Source: Alviniconcha marisindica
Taxonomy: Eukaryota > Mollusca > Gastropoda > Provannidae
Assembly: GCA_018857735.1 (NCBI GenBank)
Contig: JABMCL010002046.1
Coordinates: forward strand, 445,001 to 509,000
Length of the DNA: 64,000 bases
Direction: 5' to 3'
The position numbers and the translations under genes are program-made. This document shows positions 1 through 14,421 of the stretch, one piece after another. The notes under the pieces were generated by a model. That model had not been told where the DNA came from, did not search any database, and was given only the letters and a program-made list of their open reading frames with translations. The stretch's first letter is position 1. Each line of letters begins with the position of its first letter.

Positions 1-4
1 CCAG

Positions 5-81
5 TGAGCGACACCGAGAGACATCTTGGTTGCATCCAGTCACAGGACGTCCCGTTCAGACGGGACACCAGGCTGCACCCG
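5..81 (+). CDS. PLEKHA7: Exon: C-terminal half of WW domain 1
   Basis: Reads in frame 3 as [20 protein letters not shown], with the second WW tryptophan and the HP pair. Bases 3-4 form an AG; taking it as acceptor makes the exon start in phase 2 at exactly the place where WW2 is also split (D of YFID), so both WW domains share an intron position. Donor GTGAGT at 82-87, exit phase 1. If the AG at 3-4 is not used, the exon continues left of the window. Confidence 0.8.
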
Positions 82-3000
82 GTGAGTGCCACCCCATTCT
101 GCCTTGTACCCGCTTTCCTCCGTTGATTGCAGTGTCTCCTACGAGACTTCGGTATTTAATATGACATTTCACCTGTTTATTGACAACTTTCTTTGACAAC
201 AAAGGGACAGAACTCTTGCACAACTATTGTTCTGACCTGGCAACTTCGCTGTCATTGTATTATAATTACTGCTGACATATGAATGACGTTTTTAAACAAT
301 TTAACAACTTAAAAAAAATGTAATTTGACATCGAGCCAAAACTTCAGATTTGCGCAGTACATGATGAGCTTCTTAAAAAGTTAAATGTGTGGTCAAACAG
401 AAAACAAGATCTGTTGATTTAAACTAAAGAGAAGAATTTGAGGTACTGAATAGAAATAAAACTAATACAGTCATAGAAAGTACAAAAAGTTAACAATTTA
501 TTGCTATTACTGTATTAGTATTAGCCTAAAATAATTAGTTTGCATCACTGTAACAAAATGATCAGAAGAATGAAAATGTAAACAAACCACGACTAATATA
601 GTAATAATAAAGTTCACGATCAGCGGTAACCACAGTACTAGTACAAAATAGCACTGGCATACTTAATGAAGAATTTTACTGTTGTTTTCACTGTTTATTA
701 ACTCACATGACAGTTTACATCAACTTGACACTAATGGTCTGAATTAGAATGTTTACCTTGGTCATTAAAATTTAAATGATTGTGGAAGAAGAATGAACAA
801 AAGCACCTGATTTTAAATTTATCTGTGTTACTTGTTAGTAACTGTTACATTTGGCAGAGAAGTTAAGAGATTTTGCACTGTCAGTGTCGCAATGAGAACT
901 TGGCCAGTATTACCTGCTGCAATAATTTTCTTCAGTTGTAACAACCAATATCTGCTGTCACAATGAATTCAGTAGCAAATTAGCATCATTTAAATATGCC
1001 CCCAAGACCTATCTTCTCCCTCCTGAACACTGAATTGATTGCTGTATTGGTGTATGGCTTACCGGTGTGCATGTCTGTGTATGGTTGTGTCTTATATAAT
1101 GCGTGTATGTGTGTGTGTGTGCGCATTTGTATAAATGGGTGTTGGAAGTGATGAAAAGGACATTGAATGAAGTGTTGTAAAACTTGTATAATAAATTTTG
1201 TAGTGTATTTGATTGATTGATGATCGCTTATATAGCGCTATTCTCCGCTCTCTTGAGCAGACTCACTGCGCTTGCATGTAATTCTACATGAGTGACTAGC
1301 TTTTTAATTTTATAGCGCATTTTTTTGAATATCCACCGAAGTGGAGTACTTACAGCGCTGGCATGGCTGGTGCCACATGAAACTGCTGCCGTCTCAGCGC
1401 AAGGTCTGTGTGCACCATACAACCATGCTCCATGTCACTTCATGCAAAGCCACATACGTAAGGTGTATGTGTGTTTAGCTGTAACCTGCCACCTGCACTT
1501 TTGGCAGAATGACCGGGATCTTTTACGTGCTACTGCGGTAACACGGGGGTGGAACGGATACCAAAATAAGAGTCAGCACAGAAAGTCGACCCTGGAGAAG
1601 AAAATTCTCCCGCCGCTCCTGCAGGGATTCGAACCCGCAACCTTTCAATCATGAGTCCGGCGCTCTAACCACTGAGCTACCCCGATTCAGGCATCATGGA
1701 CTATGAGGCTGAAGTTGGGATGGAGTGAACAATGACACCACCTGCTCTCCCATTAACTAAGTTTAAGACAAACTGGCTAGGACCAACAAACAAACAAACA
1801 AAAACACTCTCTCTTTAAGACAAACTGGTTAGTACCAACAAACAAACAAACAAACAAACAAAACTGCTCTCCCTTTAAGACAAACTGGCTAGGACCAACC
1901 AACCAACCAACAAAAAACCTGTGCTCCCTTAGTTTAAAACAAACTGGCTAGGACCAACACACAAACCAAAAACTTGCTCTACCTTTAAGATAAACTGGCT
2001 AGGACCAGCCAGCCAACAAACAAAACTCCACTCTCCCTTTAAGATAAACTGGCTAGGACCAACCAACCAACCAACAAAAAACCTGTGCTCCCTTAGTTTA
2101 AAACAAACTGGCTAGGACCAACACACAAACCAAAAACTTGCTCTCCCTTTAAGACAAACTGACTAGGACCAACCAGCCAACAAACAAAAAACCTGCTCTC
2201 CTTTTAAGACAAACTGGCTAGGACCAACCAACAAACAAAACAAATACTTCTACCAGTTCTGGAGTTCTCTGTGACAGACCTACAAAGAAGAAGTTAAGTA
2301 TGGATAGTTTAATTGCTTTGACATTAGCATAATTTTTCATGTTATACTTTGTGTATAATCAATAATGAGAGGATCCCAGTATGTGTAATTTGCTGTGTTG
2401 CAAACTGATACGGTAGAATTTCAAAAGAACCTGCTGTGACTGTGCGAGTCTGTTTAAAGGGACTCTCAATGACCTGTGTTGAGAGAGATGGTGATTATGC
2501 TAGACATTTTATCAAGCTGGTGTGACACCTACATGGTACAAAGTGGTCCACAGAAACCAGTCAGACAGTCACTGTAACTGGTCAGATACACTGCCATCTA
2601 TAGATACTAGAGCTCTGCTGCTGTACTAGCAAAACCCTGTTCCCTTCCCCATCTAGAACGCACACACACACACACACACGCACACACACATCCCATGCAC
2701 TCTCTGTCTGTCTCTGTATCTCTCTCTCTCTCTCTCTCCTGTGTGTTTTTGTTTGTTTTGAGAACAAGTCAAGCAACATTTGGTAGGTATGACCAGTTGC
2801 TGATTTTGTTTCCAGTATTTGCTGATCTTAACCAGTAAAACACCAGAAAATACCAGTTAACATGAACTTTGGAGAGATGGCCCTCTGGCCCTTTTCTCAA
2901 GTACATCAGTGTATGGTTGGCAGCAGGTTGTAATTTTAATGGAAGTTGGAGTATACATTGAAAGACCACATGTCTTGTTGTGTTAATTAATGTATGAGTC

Positions 3001-3524
3001 ATACACACTTTTGATGCACCAAAGGGACAGTAATGGTTCATTTCCCGTGCTACCTGAAACACTGGATAAAGTTGTGGTATTTTGTCTGGTACAGTGGCAG
3101 GGGAGGGGAGTGGGGGTAGGGAATGAGATTGCGGAAAACGACTTAAGGATGAAGAGGAAAGTGTAGGGTGTCAAAAGGCAAGTTAGTGTAGGGGGTTCAT
3201 CAAAGGACTGTCACTTTGTCTGACAAAGTGACTGACGGTAGGAGGAAATGCCTTTCAAGTCATGGCTGGACTCCCCTTTACAACCCCCTGTGATCCCTTT
3301 GTGTCAGCTAGGTAGAGTGGGGCTGTCAAACCTCACTGGTTACTGGCCTAACCTGGACTCAGAATCATTGAGCGTTTTGTTCTGTTCTTCTGTGTTCATT
3401 TGCTGCTTTTGCAGCTCACAAATACACACAGGCATGTGCATACACACACACACAACACACACGCACGCACACACACACACGCACACACAGACATTCATTT
3501 ATTCTCTGTCTGTCTGTCTGTCTA

Positions 3525-3606
<82 letters not shown>

Positions 3607-5907
3607 CAGTCTCTGTTTATAGTTTAAGTTCTTGAATGCATACACACCATATGATGTATAAATATATATAACTTATGATAATACATTTTTAGTACAATTA
3701 AAATCTCATTATTATTATTGTCAGCTTCAGTGGTCAAATTTCAGTAAGTTTTAATGGCTTTATTTCATGTTTATCTAACTATTCTTAAAGTTTTTGATTA
3801 AAAACAAAACAAAAGCAACACAAAAACAAAAAGTGACAAAAGTGGTGTAGTTACTCAATCAGTATGTGTTCCATTTGATAAGGCAACACATAAAACCTGA
3901 TTTGTACACATTCTGCAATTTTAGAACAATACAAATTCTGGACATGTTTCATGAATTTATTTGACAAGGGTGGTAACAGGTGTTACTGTCATAATGTGAA
4001 CAGGAACAGCATTTTTGTCTTACTCTAGTGGGATCTTAAAGTGTAATAAATTTTATGAAGATTTTTTTTGTACCGTTCTGTATCAGACAAACTGTGTAAA
4101 CAATGCATTGTTTGTTCTGGTGTAAAATGCAAGGTTGTTGCCTAGGGAATAAAACTGTCACTTTTGACACTCGCATACAATATATATATATGTATGCATA
4201 TTCTTCCTCTGAAGTTGGAGTGGGCTGTTAATGTTATAACCTTCTCCACTTTCTCCACACAGTTTTGTGGAGTTTTAGTTGTGTATGCAACTGATAGTAA
4301 AACCACTACTGGCACTAGCTGCTGTTGTAGCTATAGCTGACTGTGTGGTCATTGGTTGTTAGTTTAGTCTGGTGGTCTGCTCCATTACAGTTTCGTTGCG
4401 GCACACATATTGTGTACTTTATTGTTTTTAAATTACATTAGCTTAAAATATGAATGCTTTTTGTTTTGTTGTTGTGTGTGTGTGTTGTTGTTTTTGGAGG
4501 GGGTATTCAGACAGTTTTGGGGGTTTTTTGTGTTTTTTATTTCAAATTTTGGGCATATATGCCTTTGACAAGCAACTAAATGAACAGGACGGAATGCCAA
4601 TTAGGAGGTCAGGGTTACGTGTTTGGCAGTTGGTTGTGATGTTGTCCAAGCTTTTCAGAGACCAGTGTTTTTTTTCTTAATTTCAATAGAGGTAATAAAC
4701 AAAAGTGTATTCAGTGCATCACGGTAGACTATTAAGAAACGATGTAAATAGAGGGGGCAGGTGGGGGGGGGGGGGGGGGGAACAACTTGGGATGAATACT
4801 GATGATTGTTATAAATACATGTGCATAATAGTTAATATGAGTTGCTGCTGGCTGGGAGGTGAGGGCAGGGGGGTACGCAGCTTATGAGGCTGGGAGGGGG
4901 TTATTATTATGTGTATAACTATAATAATAGTTGTCACCGCTCATGCCTTAATTGTCAGTCGGTACCGCGCAAATCAAGTTACACCAACGACAACGTTAGG
5001 CTAGTCATCATGGTCTACCGTTTGTTGGGCTAGAGTCGTCACGGTGTACCACTTCCGCTTCATTGTGAACGTTGGCATTTGCCGCTAGTTCCAACGGTGA
5101 AGAAAAAACAAACACAGAACAACAACAACAACAAGACTGACGGATAAAAGCGGACCGAGAATCTTGTCAGTTGTCCGGAGCCCGATCGACTAAGCCCCAT
5201 CATCACCCGCACAACAAAGCGGGTCTTTGAGAGAGACTTGACGTGGCCGCGCCAAGTAGCCGGCGGGTCAACAGGCTAATTTGTCCGGTAAATGCCAGGG
5301 GGCTCGCACTGAAAGGGGGGAGGGGTGGGGGCCTTGCCGAAGAGTGTCCTTATTGCTTGCCTGGGAAATCCTCCCGGATTACCACTGTCACCGACCTTCA
5401 AAGCCCGCTTCCAGTCCCACAGTCGTCTGCTGGCAGTTAGCTGTCGTCTGCTACTGTTGGTTCAGTTGGGGGTTGGGGGCAAACAGGGCTGGCCGACCAT
5501 GTAAGTTGTTCTTTCACCGGTGTCTCCGAGCGGGCCCCGAGGTTTGAGCGTGCAGGCCTCACTGTGTGTGAAATATCGGGGCAAACAGTTTGGGTTAATC
5601 ACTTAACGCGGCGGAAAATATGTGGAATTTGTTTTTGATGTGAAACGATGTTTCGTATAGTCAGTTGTTCTGATGCACGGGGGAAATTGCACCCAGTGTG
5701 GTTTACGAGATTACATTCTCAGTGGTAGTTTTTAAGGAAGCAATTGAGGATTCATACAGAATTGACAAGAGTTGAAATCGCCAAAAAGGGAGAAGGTAGA
5801 GTTCTGTCTATGAGAGAAGTGTTGAGTCAGTTGCGAATAGTTAAGAGTGTGGAGGGCAAAACATTTCCTCATAGTTTGATTTGTGCGTGATCAGTTTATT
5901 CTCACTC

Positions 5908-5982
<75 letters not shown>

Positions 5983-8829
5983 AACAATTTCCCCGACCAA
6001 CAGTGAATAGCCTTGAGCAGTAGTATGGTCGAGTCATCCCGGCCGAATAAGTTCTGTGTGTGAAACGTACTTCGTGAAAACTGTCGAGGAAGCATGGACC
6101 AGCCCAAGCCGGACAACACTGCTGTTAACTCAACAGTGTGTCAGTGCCAAACATAGCAGCACTCAGTCATCGAGACACAACACGCAAAGAAATTGATAAT
6201 AAAGTACCCTCAGAGAGGCAATTGTTTTATTGCATACACTTATTAACCAAGCATGAGGACTTTGATCGTCGCCACACCCAGAAGCCCATTAGATTGATTG
6301 AAAATCGCGTTATCAGAGTTTATCTGAACGGTAGGGAAGAGAAATGCGCGGAGCGTAGCATTCTCAGTATCGTGTTTTTTATATTTTATATTCGTCTTAC
6401 ACTGGTCTAATTGTGCGAAGTATTCACGTTTCTCTGTAGACAGTGGAATTCTTCATCCGTGAGAACTCCGCTACGTCATTTGATCTATTACTTCCCATGA
6501 ATAAGCGCAAAGATGGAAACAATGCGACGTTGTGCTGAAAGGTTACGTAATACTGCTGCGCTCAGGGGGTCATTCTGGGTGGAGAATTTTGGCAGCAAAT
6601 CATGTAAGCGTTCTGTCTGGACCGCGGTGTGGGTGTAAAGAGGGCTGAACTGCTTGTATTGGTCTCGTTCTGGGCATTAGTTACTAGACCAGTGCGGTTC
6701 AAGGTGGACGTGGGTAAGCGCTGGGGAAAGCCCCTGTGTATACACCAGCCCGTGTTAAAAGTTTCTCTCAGAATGATTGCCTTTGGAGGTGGCTTCTTTC
6801 TCTAACTAAACGGCAGTTTAAAGTGCCTTTTGTCCCAAGATTTGCCATTTCGGTTGATGACTCCCAATCGAGTTGATCGGGCAGTTAGTTTCAGCTGGCG
6901 ATCCTCAATGGAGTTAATCCGACAGTTACAAATCCAGCCTGGTGCTGGCGTATGAGTGTTTTTGTAAGACAGGCTTAGGAGGTAGAGGTTTTCGTTGCGG
7001 ACAGAAGTAGCTCAGTGGCCTGGCTTCAGGCTGTGTTTAATCTTTTTTTATGCAAGGTCTTGGCTGCCCCTGCCTGTCAACCGAGTTAACCGTTTGACTC
7101 CTCGGACAACGTCAGCGACTGACCGTGTCGGTCACTCCTTGTCCTGTTTGGGCAGTTCTCATACTCAGTGTCCCAGTAGCGTTGGCGCTGAAACATCGGA
7201 GAACATTGTCCAGTCGAGTCACGTCCATCTTACACTGGCCAGTAAACAGTAAAGAATCCGGCTTGGCTGAGTGTTGCTTTACGTCCAGTACTACTTGGTT
7301 CTTAATGTCCTCGGATGTCAGATGACATATTAGGGACAAGCAATTACGTCCAGAGAAACCGTAGGCTTATTAGGGGCGGGAGCCCTGGACGGCCACCTCG
7401 ACTTTCACACAGCTCCTGAGCTCTGAAGGATCCGGCCACCAAGGCCAGGTTAGTGACCGTGCACGCTCCGTGTGGCAACACTCAGCTCCGCATCACTGAA
7501 GAGCTTGGAGGGGGACCCAGGGGGGAGAGGGCTGCACGCTGGACTCACTCTCCACACTCATGGCGTGGGTCGCACAACGTCGAGTGTAGACGACACGCTG
7601 GCGACGCTGCACTGAGACCATCCGTCTCTGTTCTCCTTCTTTCCCAGGTAGAATGATGGACTGGAAGGGACAATCTGCCCGGGGACGTGGCTAGCTCTGC
7701 CTCCTTCCTCACCTCCGGATTATTTCCATTCTCCTCTGTCCAGATCCATGGAAGTTAAGCCCCATTCCCAACCTCTGTGCACGCCCCTCCGTAAAAGTGA
7801 CATTGGTCTTCAGACTGAGTCAAGAAGTCGGTTGTTATAGAAGAAGAAGAAGAAGAAGAGGAGGTACCAAGCAAAACAAAACAAAAAAAACCAAATGTAT
7901 GAAAGTCGACGGCATTCCTAACACTGACCTTGTGTTTAGCCTGTATGAATGAATAAAAATGTATTATGGCGCATAAAAACGTCCACACGAAACCTTGCGT
8001 GTTTACAGCGCCACACTGATTGATTGATGATCGCTTATATAGCGCTATTCTCCGCTCTCTTGAGCAGACTCACTGCACTCGCATGTAATTCTACATGAGT
8101 GACTAGCTTTTTATAGCGCGTTTTTTTTTTTTTTGAATATCCACCGAAGTGGTGTACTTACAGCGCTGGCATGGCTGGTGCCACATGAAACTGCTGCCGT
8201 CTCGGCGCAAGGTCTGTGTACACCATACAACCATGCTCCATGTCATTCATGCAAAGCCACATACGTAAGGTGTATGCGTGTTTAGCTGTAACCTGCCACC
8301 TGCACTTTTGGCAGAATGACCGGGATCTTTTACGTGCTACTGCGGTAACACGGGGTGGAACGGATACCGAAATAAGAGTCAGCACAGAAAGTCGACCCTG
8401 GAGAAGAAAATTCTCCCGCCGCTCCTGCAGGGATTCGAACCCGCAACCTTTCAATCACGAGTCTGGCGCTCTAACCACTGAGCTATCCCCGCCCTATCCA
8501 CATGCACACAGTGCGTACATGCAGACTCTCACAAGCTAAAACTATCAGACATTCATACATCCATGCCAGTAAAGTACAAAGAAGCTCTGAAAGACTGAAT
8601 GGAGTTCTTCTCCTTGATGCTCTCGGGGAGGACATTCCAGAGGGAGGGAGGAACATACCTGAAGGCTCTCTGGCCATATCGCTTGGTCTTAGAATCCCTG
8701 GGCCTGGGAACATCAATACTAGTGTACTCACAGACACAGCATTGCGCACCAGCTATAACCAGTGCTAAAACGGTCATCTGGAGAGAGAGAGAAAATCCCA
8801 TTGAAAAAGCTGTACAATCTTCTTTGTTA

Positions 8830-8862
<33 letters not shown>

Positions 8863-9113
8863 GTAATACAATAATACAGTTTTGAGGCTTTTATTGTATG
8901 TGTGTGGAATTTACATATTAACAGTACTGTCTCTTCGGTGTAATTATGTTCGCCAAGTATCCAGTACAAGGAATATTTCTTGGTGTTGGTTCATTAACAG
9001 TACACTTCACTCTCACACCCAGAGAAACGCGCGCATACACCATCTGACCAAGCCAGATGACATCACAGTAGTTTCATGTTCCGATTGTCAAGTGTTAAAA
9101 TGCGTTCAAGTAC

Positions 9114-9168
<55 letters not shown>

Positions 9169-10819
9169 CACATACACACACACGCGCGCGCGCGCGCGCG
9201 CTAATGAGTCAGAGAGGCAGTAGTAGTAATACGATTTTAACGTTCTGTCCGAACTGCACGAATCACCTCGGGACAAAAGTCAGAGAGGAAAGACGATTGT
9301 TTTGGACCCGGTGGTCAATGTACAGGTAAAACTCGCTGCTGATGAAACACTCTCACATTAAATGGGTTAACCCATTGGAACCGACGAATAGAAAGACCTG
9401 TTGTCATTCTAACTGAGCGAGACAATTCGCTGCTTTCCCCAAACTCGGAAGAAGAAAAACCCCAACAACAGCAACAACAAAAACAGGAATGCAACCAGGA
9501 AGAATCGCTCAGCTCCAGTGCATTCAATTTGTCCTTGGTCGTTTGAGGTTGACGCTCAGACTCCTTTTGCACAGCTGATTGTGCAGCCTGCATTTCGTCA
9601 GCCCCTCCAACAGCCAAAGCTTTGGGAGAGGTTACAACGGGGGCGAGTGGTTTTAAAAGGTCTGTGTGTATTGATAAGGCACTGGAGCGTGATAGGTGAG
9701 AGCACACGCCAAGCGAACCGCGACGGAGCACAACTGTGAAATATTTCTGACGTGACTCGATCTAGAGGGGGACGGGAAGTTACTGACTTGACCTGCGATT
9801 AATGTTACTTTCCTTGGGTAAAGCCCCGTTCACTTGCACTTCCACAGTTCCGGAGTTCTCAGTCCTACGATTTCCAAAGGGTGAACATGCTTCTGTATAG
9901 TAAATGCAGCTCTCTGTCCTACTATTTCTAAAGGGGGACTTGACGTTCTTCTGTATAATAGTAAGCGTAGCTCGCTGTCCTACGATTTCCAAAGGGTGAC
10001 GTGACATTCCTCTGTATAGTAAATGTAGTGGGTTGAAATTTTACGCTCGAGTGAAGTTGCCCCCATTGGCAGCAGGCTTCGAACTATTCAGCCCTGCGGC
10101 GCTTCTGGAGGGCTGATTTGGAGAAGAGAAAAAGAAGGAGAAAGAAAAAAGAAAAAAAGAAGGAAAAAAAGAGAGAGAGGGAGAGGAAAAGTACGCCCAG
10201 AAGTTTAATAATTATTTACAGATCAGGGGATGGTGTCTTTTGGGTCGGCTACCACCCCAAAAATTGAGTCGGTACGGCAATGGCGAAGGTTGAATTGATA
10301 GAAATCCATCGGCTTATTGAAAGATTAATCTGAATCAGCTGCAGGATTTCACTGAACATGACATTAGCCTACGTTTATAGCGCTGTGGGCGCTGTTTCAT
10401 TTCGGAGTGACTGACAGTCCGAGTTATCTTACACGAAGTTCTAAAGAGAGGAGACAAACTAAAACTTTGATATTTAAGGTGTGTGGTATCTGAGTGTTTA
10501 ACCCCTTCACTGTCCCAGCCTGTAAAATTTCCGGGCTAAACCATGCACGGACGCGCCTGCAAACAGTACATTTTCCGGTCCTATAACGTGACTCATCTAC
10601 TGTCAATGCTATGTGTTCTGATGGAAGTCTTTCCACATGCCAGTGCGAAAAAGATAACAGAAAGGCTTAAGGGTTTTAAATTTCGCATTTTCGTTGGCCA
10701 TTTCCAAGCGACATCATGGCAGTGAAGTGGTTAACATTTAAGGAGTGTAGTATAATAATAAAAGTATTTTTAAAGCGCAAAGTCTTGTCCCTGGAGACTA
10801 TTCTAAGCGCGCGCGCGCG

Positions 10820-10914
<95 letters not shown>

Positions 10915-12788
10915 CACCCGCACACACAAGCATTCTGACTATACAAAACAGCAAACGCCCGGGAGACTCGGAATGGATAAAGACGCACGGAACAGAAAAC
11001 ATGGCAGATCTACAATTTTGGGAAAATCTAGTATCACCAGAAGTGGAGGGTGGGGGGTGGGGATGTACGTAACGTATCATCAGGGACAGCTACTTGTGAC
11101 CAACTGTCCAGAGAAGGCAGAGTGACCATGGTGCCACCGAGGACTGGCACGTAGGCTCGGGCACCGTCACAGTCACAAAATTCAGCCCTGTGCCCATTGC
11201 GGTACTTCACCTGTGACGGCGGAACACTTCCTATATAGTTCAGGAGCTGTGTGAGAGTCGGCGTGGCCGTCCTGAGCTGTCCGTCCTAACGAGCCTTCTG
11301 GTTTCCGTGGACGTAAAACTATATTGAACTATGCTTCGGCATTGGTCACAGCTTGTCCCTAATATGTCAACTGACATCTGAGGACATTAAGCACTTCCTA
11401 TAGGGCTGTTAGACCCCCGAGAGCAGACACTTGGCCTGGGGACATACACCGGTGAAGCAGAAGCTCCACCGCCCTGTGGAGAACCTCAGCGTGCAGCGGC
11501 ATACGTCCCAGCTACCGGAGTTCCTGTCAAAACCAACGACGGTTGACAAAGAAGTGCCAAAGAAGTTTTGTAGCCATTTTCTTTTGGCTTCCCCAGTGTT
11601 TGACAGAATAGGTGGGGTACGTACGGCACGCAGAGCAGTCCGTCACATCTCCGTTGTGGCCATTTTGTTCTGGCTTACCCCGTGTTTGACGGAATGGGTG
11701 GGGTACGTACGGCACGCAGGGCTGTCCGTCACATCTCCCTCGTCCCGCCTCTGTTTGCCTGGCGGGATCTTTAAAAACAGAAGCAGCAGCAGTTTTGTCT
11801 TCTTTGCCAGAACTGCCGTGTGTCTTCTGGGGTTGATGTGTTCTGCTTAGCCTTCGGCGGCTTGTGCCGCAAGATAATGGCGTTGAAACTTGTGTGTTTC
11901 CTTCTAGTTTGGTATCGCCCTGATATAACCGTAATGGGTGACTGGGCGTTAAACACCAAGTTACTTACTTCTAGTTTGGTATCGCCCTGATATAACCGTT
12001 ATGGGTGACTGGGCGTTAAACACCAAGTTACTTACTTCTAGTTTGGTATCGCCCTGATATAACCGTAATGGGTGACTGGGCGTTAAACACCAAGTTACTT
12101 ACTTCTAGTTTGGTATCGCCCTGATATAACCGTTATGGGTGACTGGGCGTTAAACACCAAGTTACTTACTTCTAGTTTGGTATCGCCCTGATATAACCGT
12201 TATGGGTGACTGGGCGTTAAACACCAAGTTAGTTACTTCTAGTTTGGTATCGCCCTGATATAACCGTAATGGGTGACTGGGCGTTAAACACCAAGTTACT
12301 TACTTCTAGTTTGGTATCGCCCTGATATAACCGTTATGGGTGACTGGGCGTTAAACACCAAGTTACTTACTTCTAGTTTGGTATCGCCCTGATATAACCG
12401 TTATGGGTGACTGGGCGTTAAACACCAAGTTACTTACTTCTAGTTTGGTATCGCCCTGATATAACCGTAATGGGTGACTGGGCGTTAAACACCAAGTTAC
12501 TTCTAGTTTGGTATCGCCCTGATGTAACCGTAATGGGTGACTGCGCGTAAAACACCAAGTTACTTACTTCTAGTTTGGATCCTCCATCTTCTGCTTGTTC
12601 TTTTTGGTCAGTGGGCGTAATTCTGTTCATATAAAATTATGTCATTTTGTTGAGACACTACAAGTGTTCCTGGATTATTTATTTTTTATGGGGGTGGGGG
12701 GTGGACGCGAACGGTTCACCAAATAACAAAACAAAAACCGATAACCTAGGACGCCACCAGTAACCGTCAGCATAGAAGGCAGCCGTTC

Positions 12789-12854
<66 letters not shown>

Positions 12855-13177
12855 TGTGATTAATCGCTATAACGATGTAAGACAGATGCCCACCGCTGGT
12901 GCATTGCGGTTTTCGTTTGGCCGGCGATGCATTGTCCTACATACCCTGTGACAACATGCTCGGTACAAATGATAAAAGTACAGCGCGGTGTGAAACCTAC
13001 AGGAATCGGCTACTGTACTAACTTCCCCTGGTAAACACAACCCTTAACTGCTTTCCTGTGACAGGCTTTGCATACAACTGTCGGAGAGCCGTCTACGCTG
13101 AAGAGAATGGGGGGGGGGGGCGGGGGGGGGGGAATTCTCTACACGGAGACAATAAAGTTGTATTGTATCCCACAAGT

Positions 13178-13216
<39 letters not shown>

Positions 13217-14007
13217 ACAGCTAAACGTTAACAATATTGAAACGTGTAGACCAGGAGATGAATGATGAGCGCACACGAACGGCACAAACAAAAAACGAAA
13301 AATGCTGGGGTTACGTAGCCTAACGCTGACATTTTCCGCAGAGACGCCTCCGGCCAGACAGACGTGCAGAATAGCTTGAACTTCAGCGATCATTAAGGCT
13401 TTACGAGTTGATCGAACTTCCAGTCACGCTTGATCGGCGCTTTGTGTCCTCAAAACGAGAACCTGTGTTGCGGGGATCCATGATCGCATTTGTTCAACCT
13501 GCAGCTGCGGTCTTTCTCCTAATCCGCCGCGAGTTTCTTGAACGGGAGTGTGCCGTGTCAAAGCAAGCCGGTGTTTTATTGATTTTATGTTTTCTCCTTT
13601 GCCTTCGAGAGGCCAGTTTTGTCCAGTTGCCGGCGTGCAGATAAAACGAGGGGGCAGAAATAGGGTGGTAGAGCTTAACTCGCTCACCCCGGCTCGAAAA
13701 ACAGGTCCGCTAATGATTGGACTTGTTGTTTGTCTAGCTCTTTGCCCCTCCTCGCCGCTGGTTACGGAAAGCGGGGGGGGGGGGGGGGGGGGGGAAATGT
13801 CAATACAGCGATCAGAGGAATGTTGCCAATTCACACTTAGTCTTTCGTCTTCATTTGCGTTGGCCAGTGCTCATTGCGCTTTTTGATCCTCGTCTCCGCC
13901 TACTGTGCTAATATTATCCATTTCTTTTTTACTTCTAGTTGTGTTTTTTCCCTTCTATTTCTTTCTTTCTTTTTGCGCACGCATGCACGCACGCACACAC
14001 ACACACA

Positions 14008-14068
<61 letters not shown>

Positions 14069-14385
14069 TTCTTGTTTTAGTTTTTTGTAAGAGTTCAAGA
14101 TGAGTTCCAAATAATGTTCAGAAGGTTCATTGAACTTATCAACTGTCTGAAAGTTTCATACTGTTAAGTGTTCAGCTGTTGAAATATTTTCGAGTTATTC
14201 GGATGGCATCTGAGAAGGTTCAAAGGGACTTTTGACTAGGACGTAGCAGCCGGAGTGAGGACTAGCAATTTACATTTTTGATAATTGTTGCCGATGGGGT
14301 AGGGGTGGCCCCCACTTAAACTTATGAGTTTATCAGTACCAAAAAACAAAAACAAAAAACAAAAGTGGGGTGGGGTATGCGAACG

Positions 14386-14421
<36 letters not shown>

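Larger units (their letters stand above)
5507..8017. other. Intron 1, CpG-rich block, part 1
   Basis: High CpG density, mixed sequence, few repeats. Splice-like sites exist (CCAG/GTTAGT at about 7450, TTTCCCAG at 7647) but no open frame linked to the gene. Function unknown; could hold regulatory DNA. Confidence 0.5.
8493..11900. other. Intron 1, CpG-rich block, part 2
   Basis: GA tract near 8830-8860, purine-only tract of about 80 nt at 10117-10190 (GAAAGAAAAAAG-type), plus the MITE, microsatellites and duplications listed separately. No gene seen on either strand. Confidence 0.5.

Noticed and set aside
1616..1687. tRNA gene on the minus strand
   Set aside because: A and B boxes are present but the sequence continues into a repeated 480-bp body found elsewhere, so it is a SINE head.
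5281..5547. 88-residue frame in the candidate internal first exon
   Set aside because: No ATG in the frame that would join WW2.
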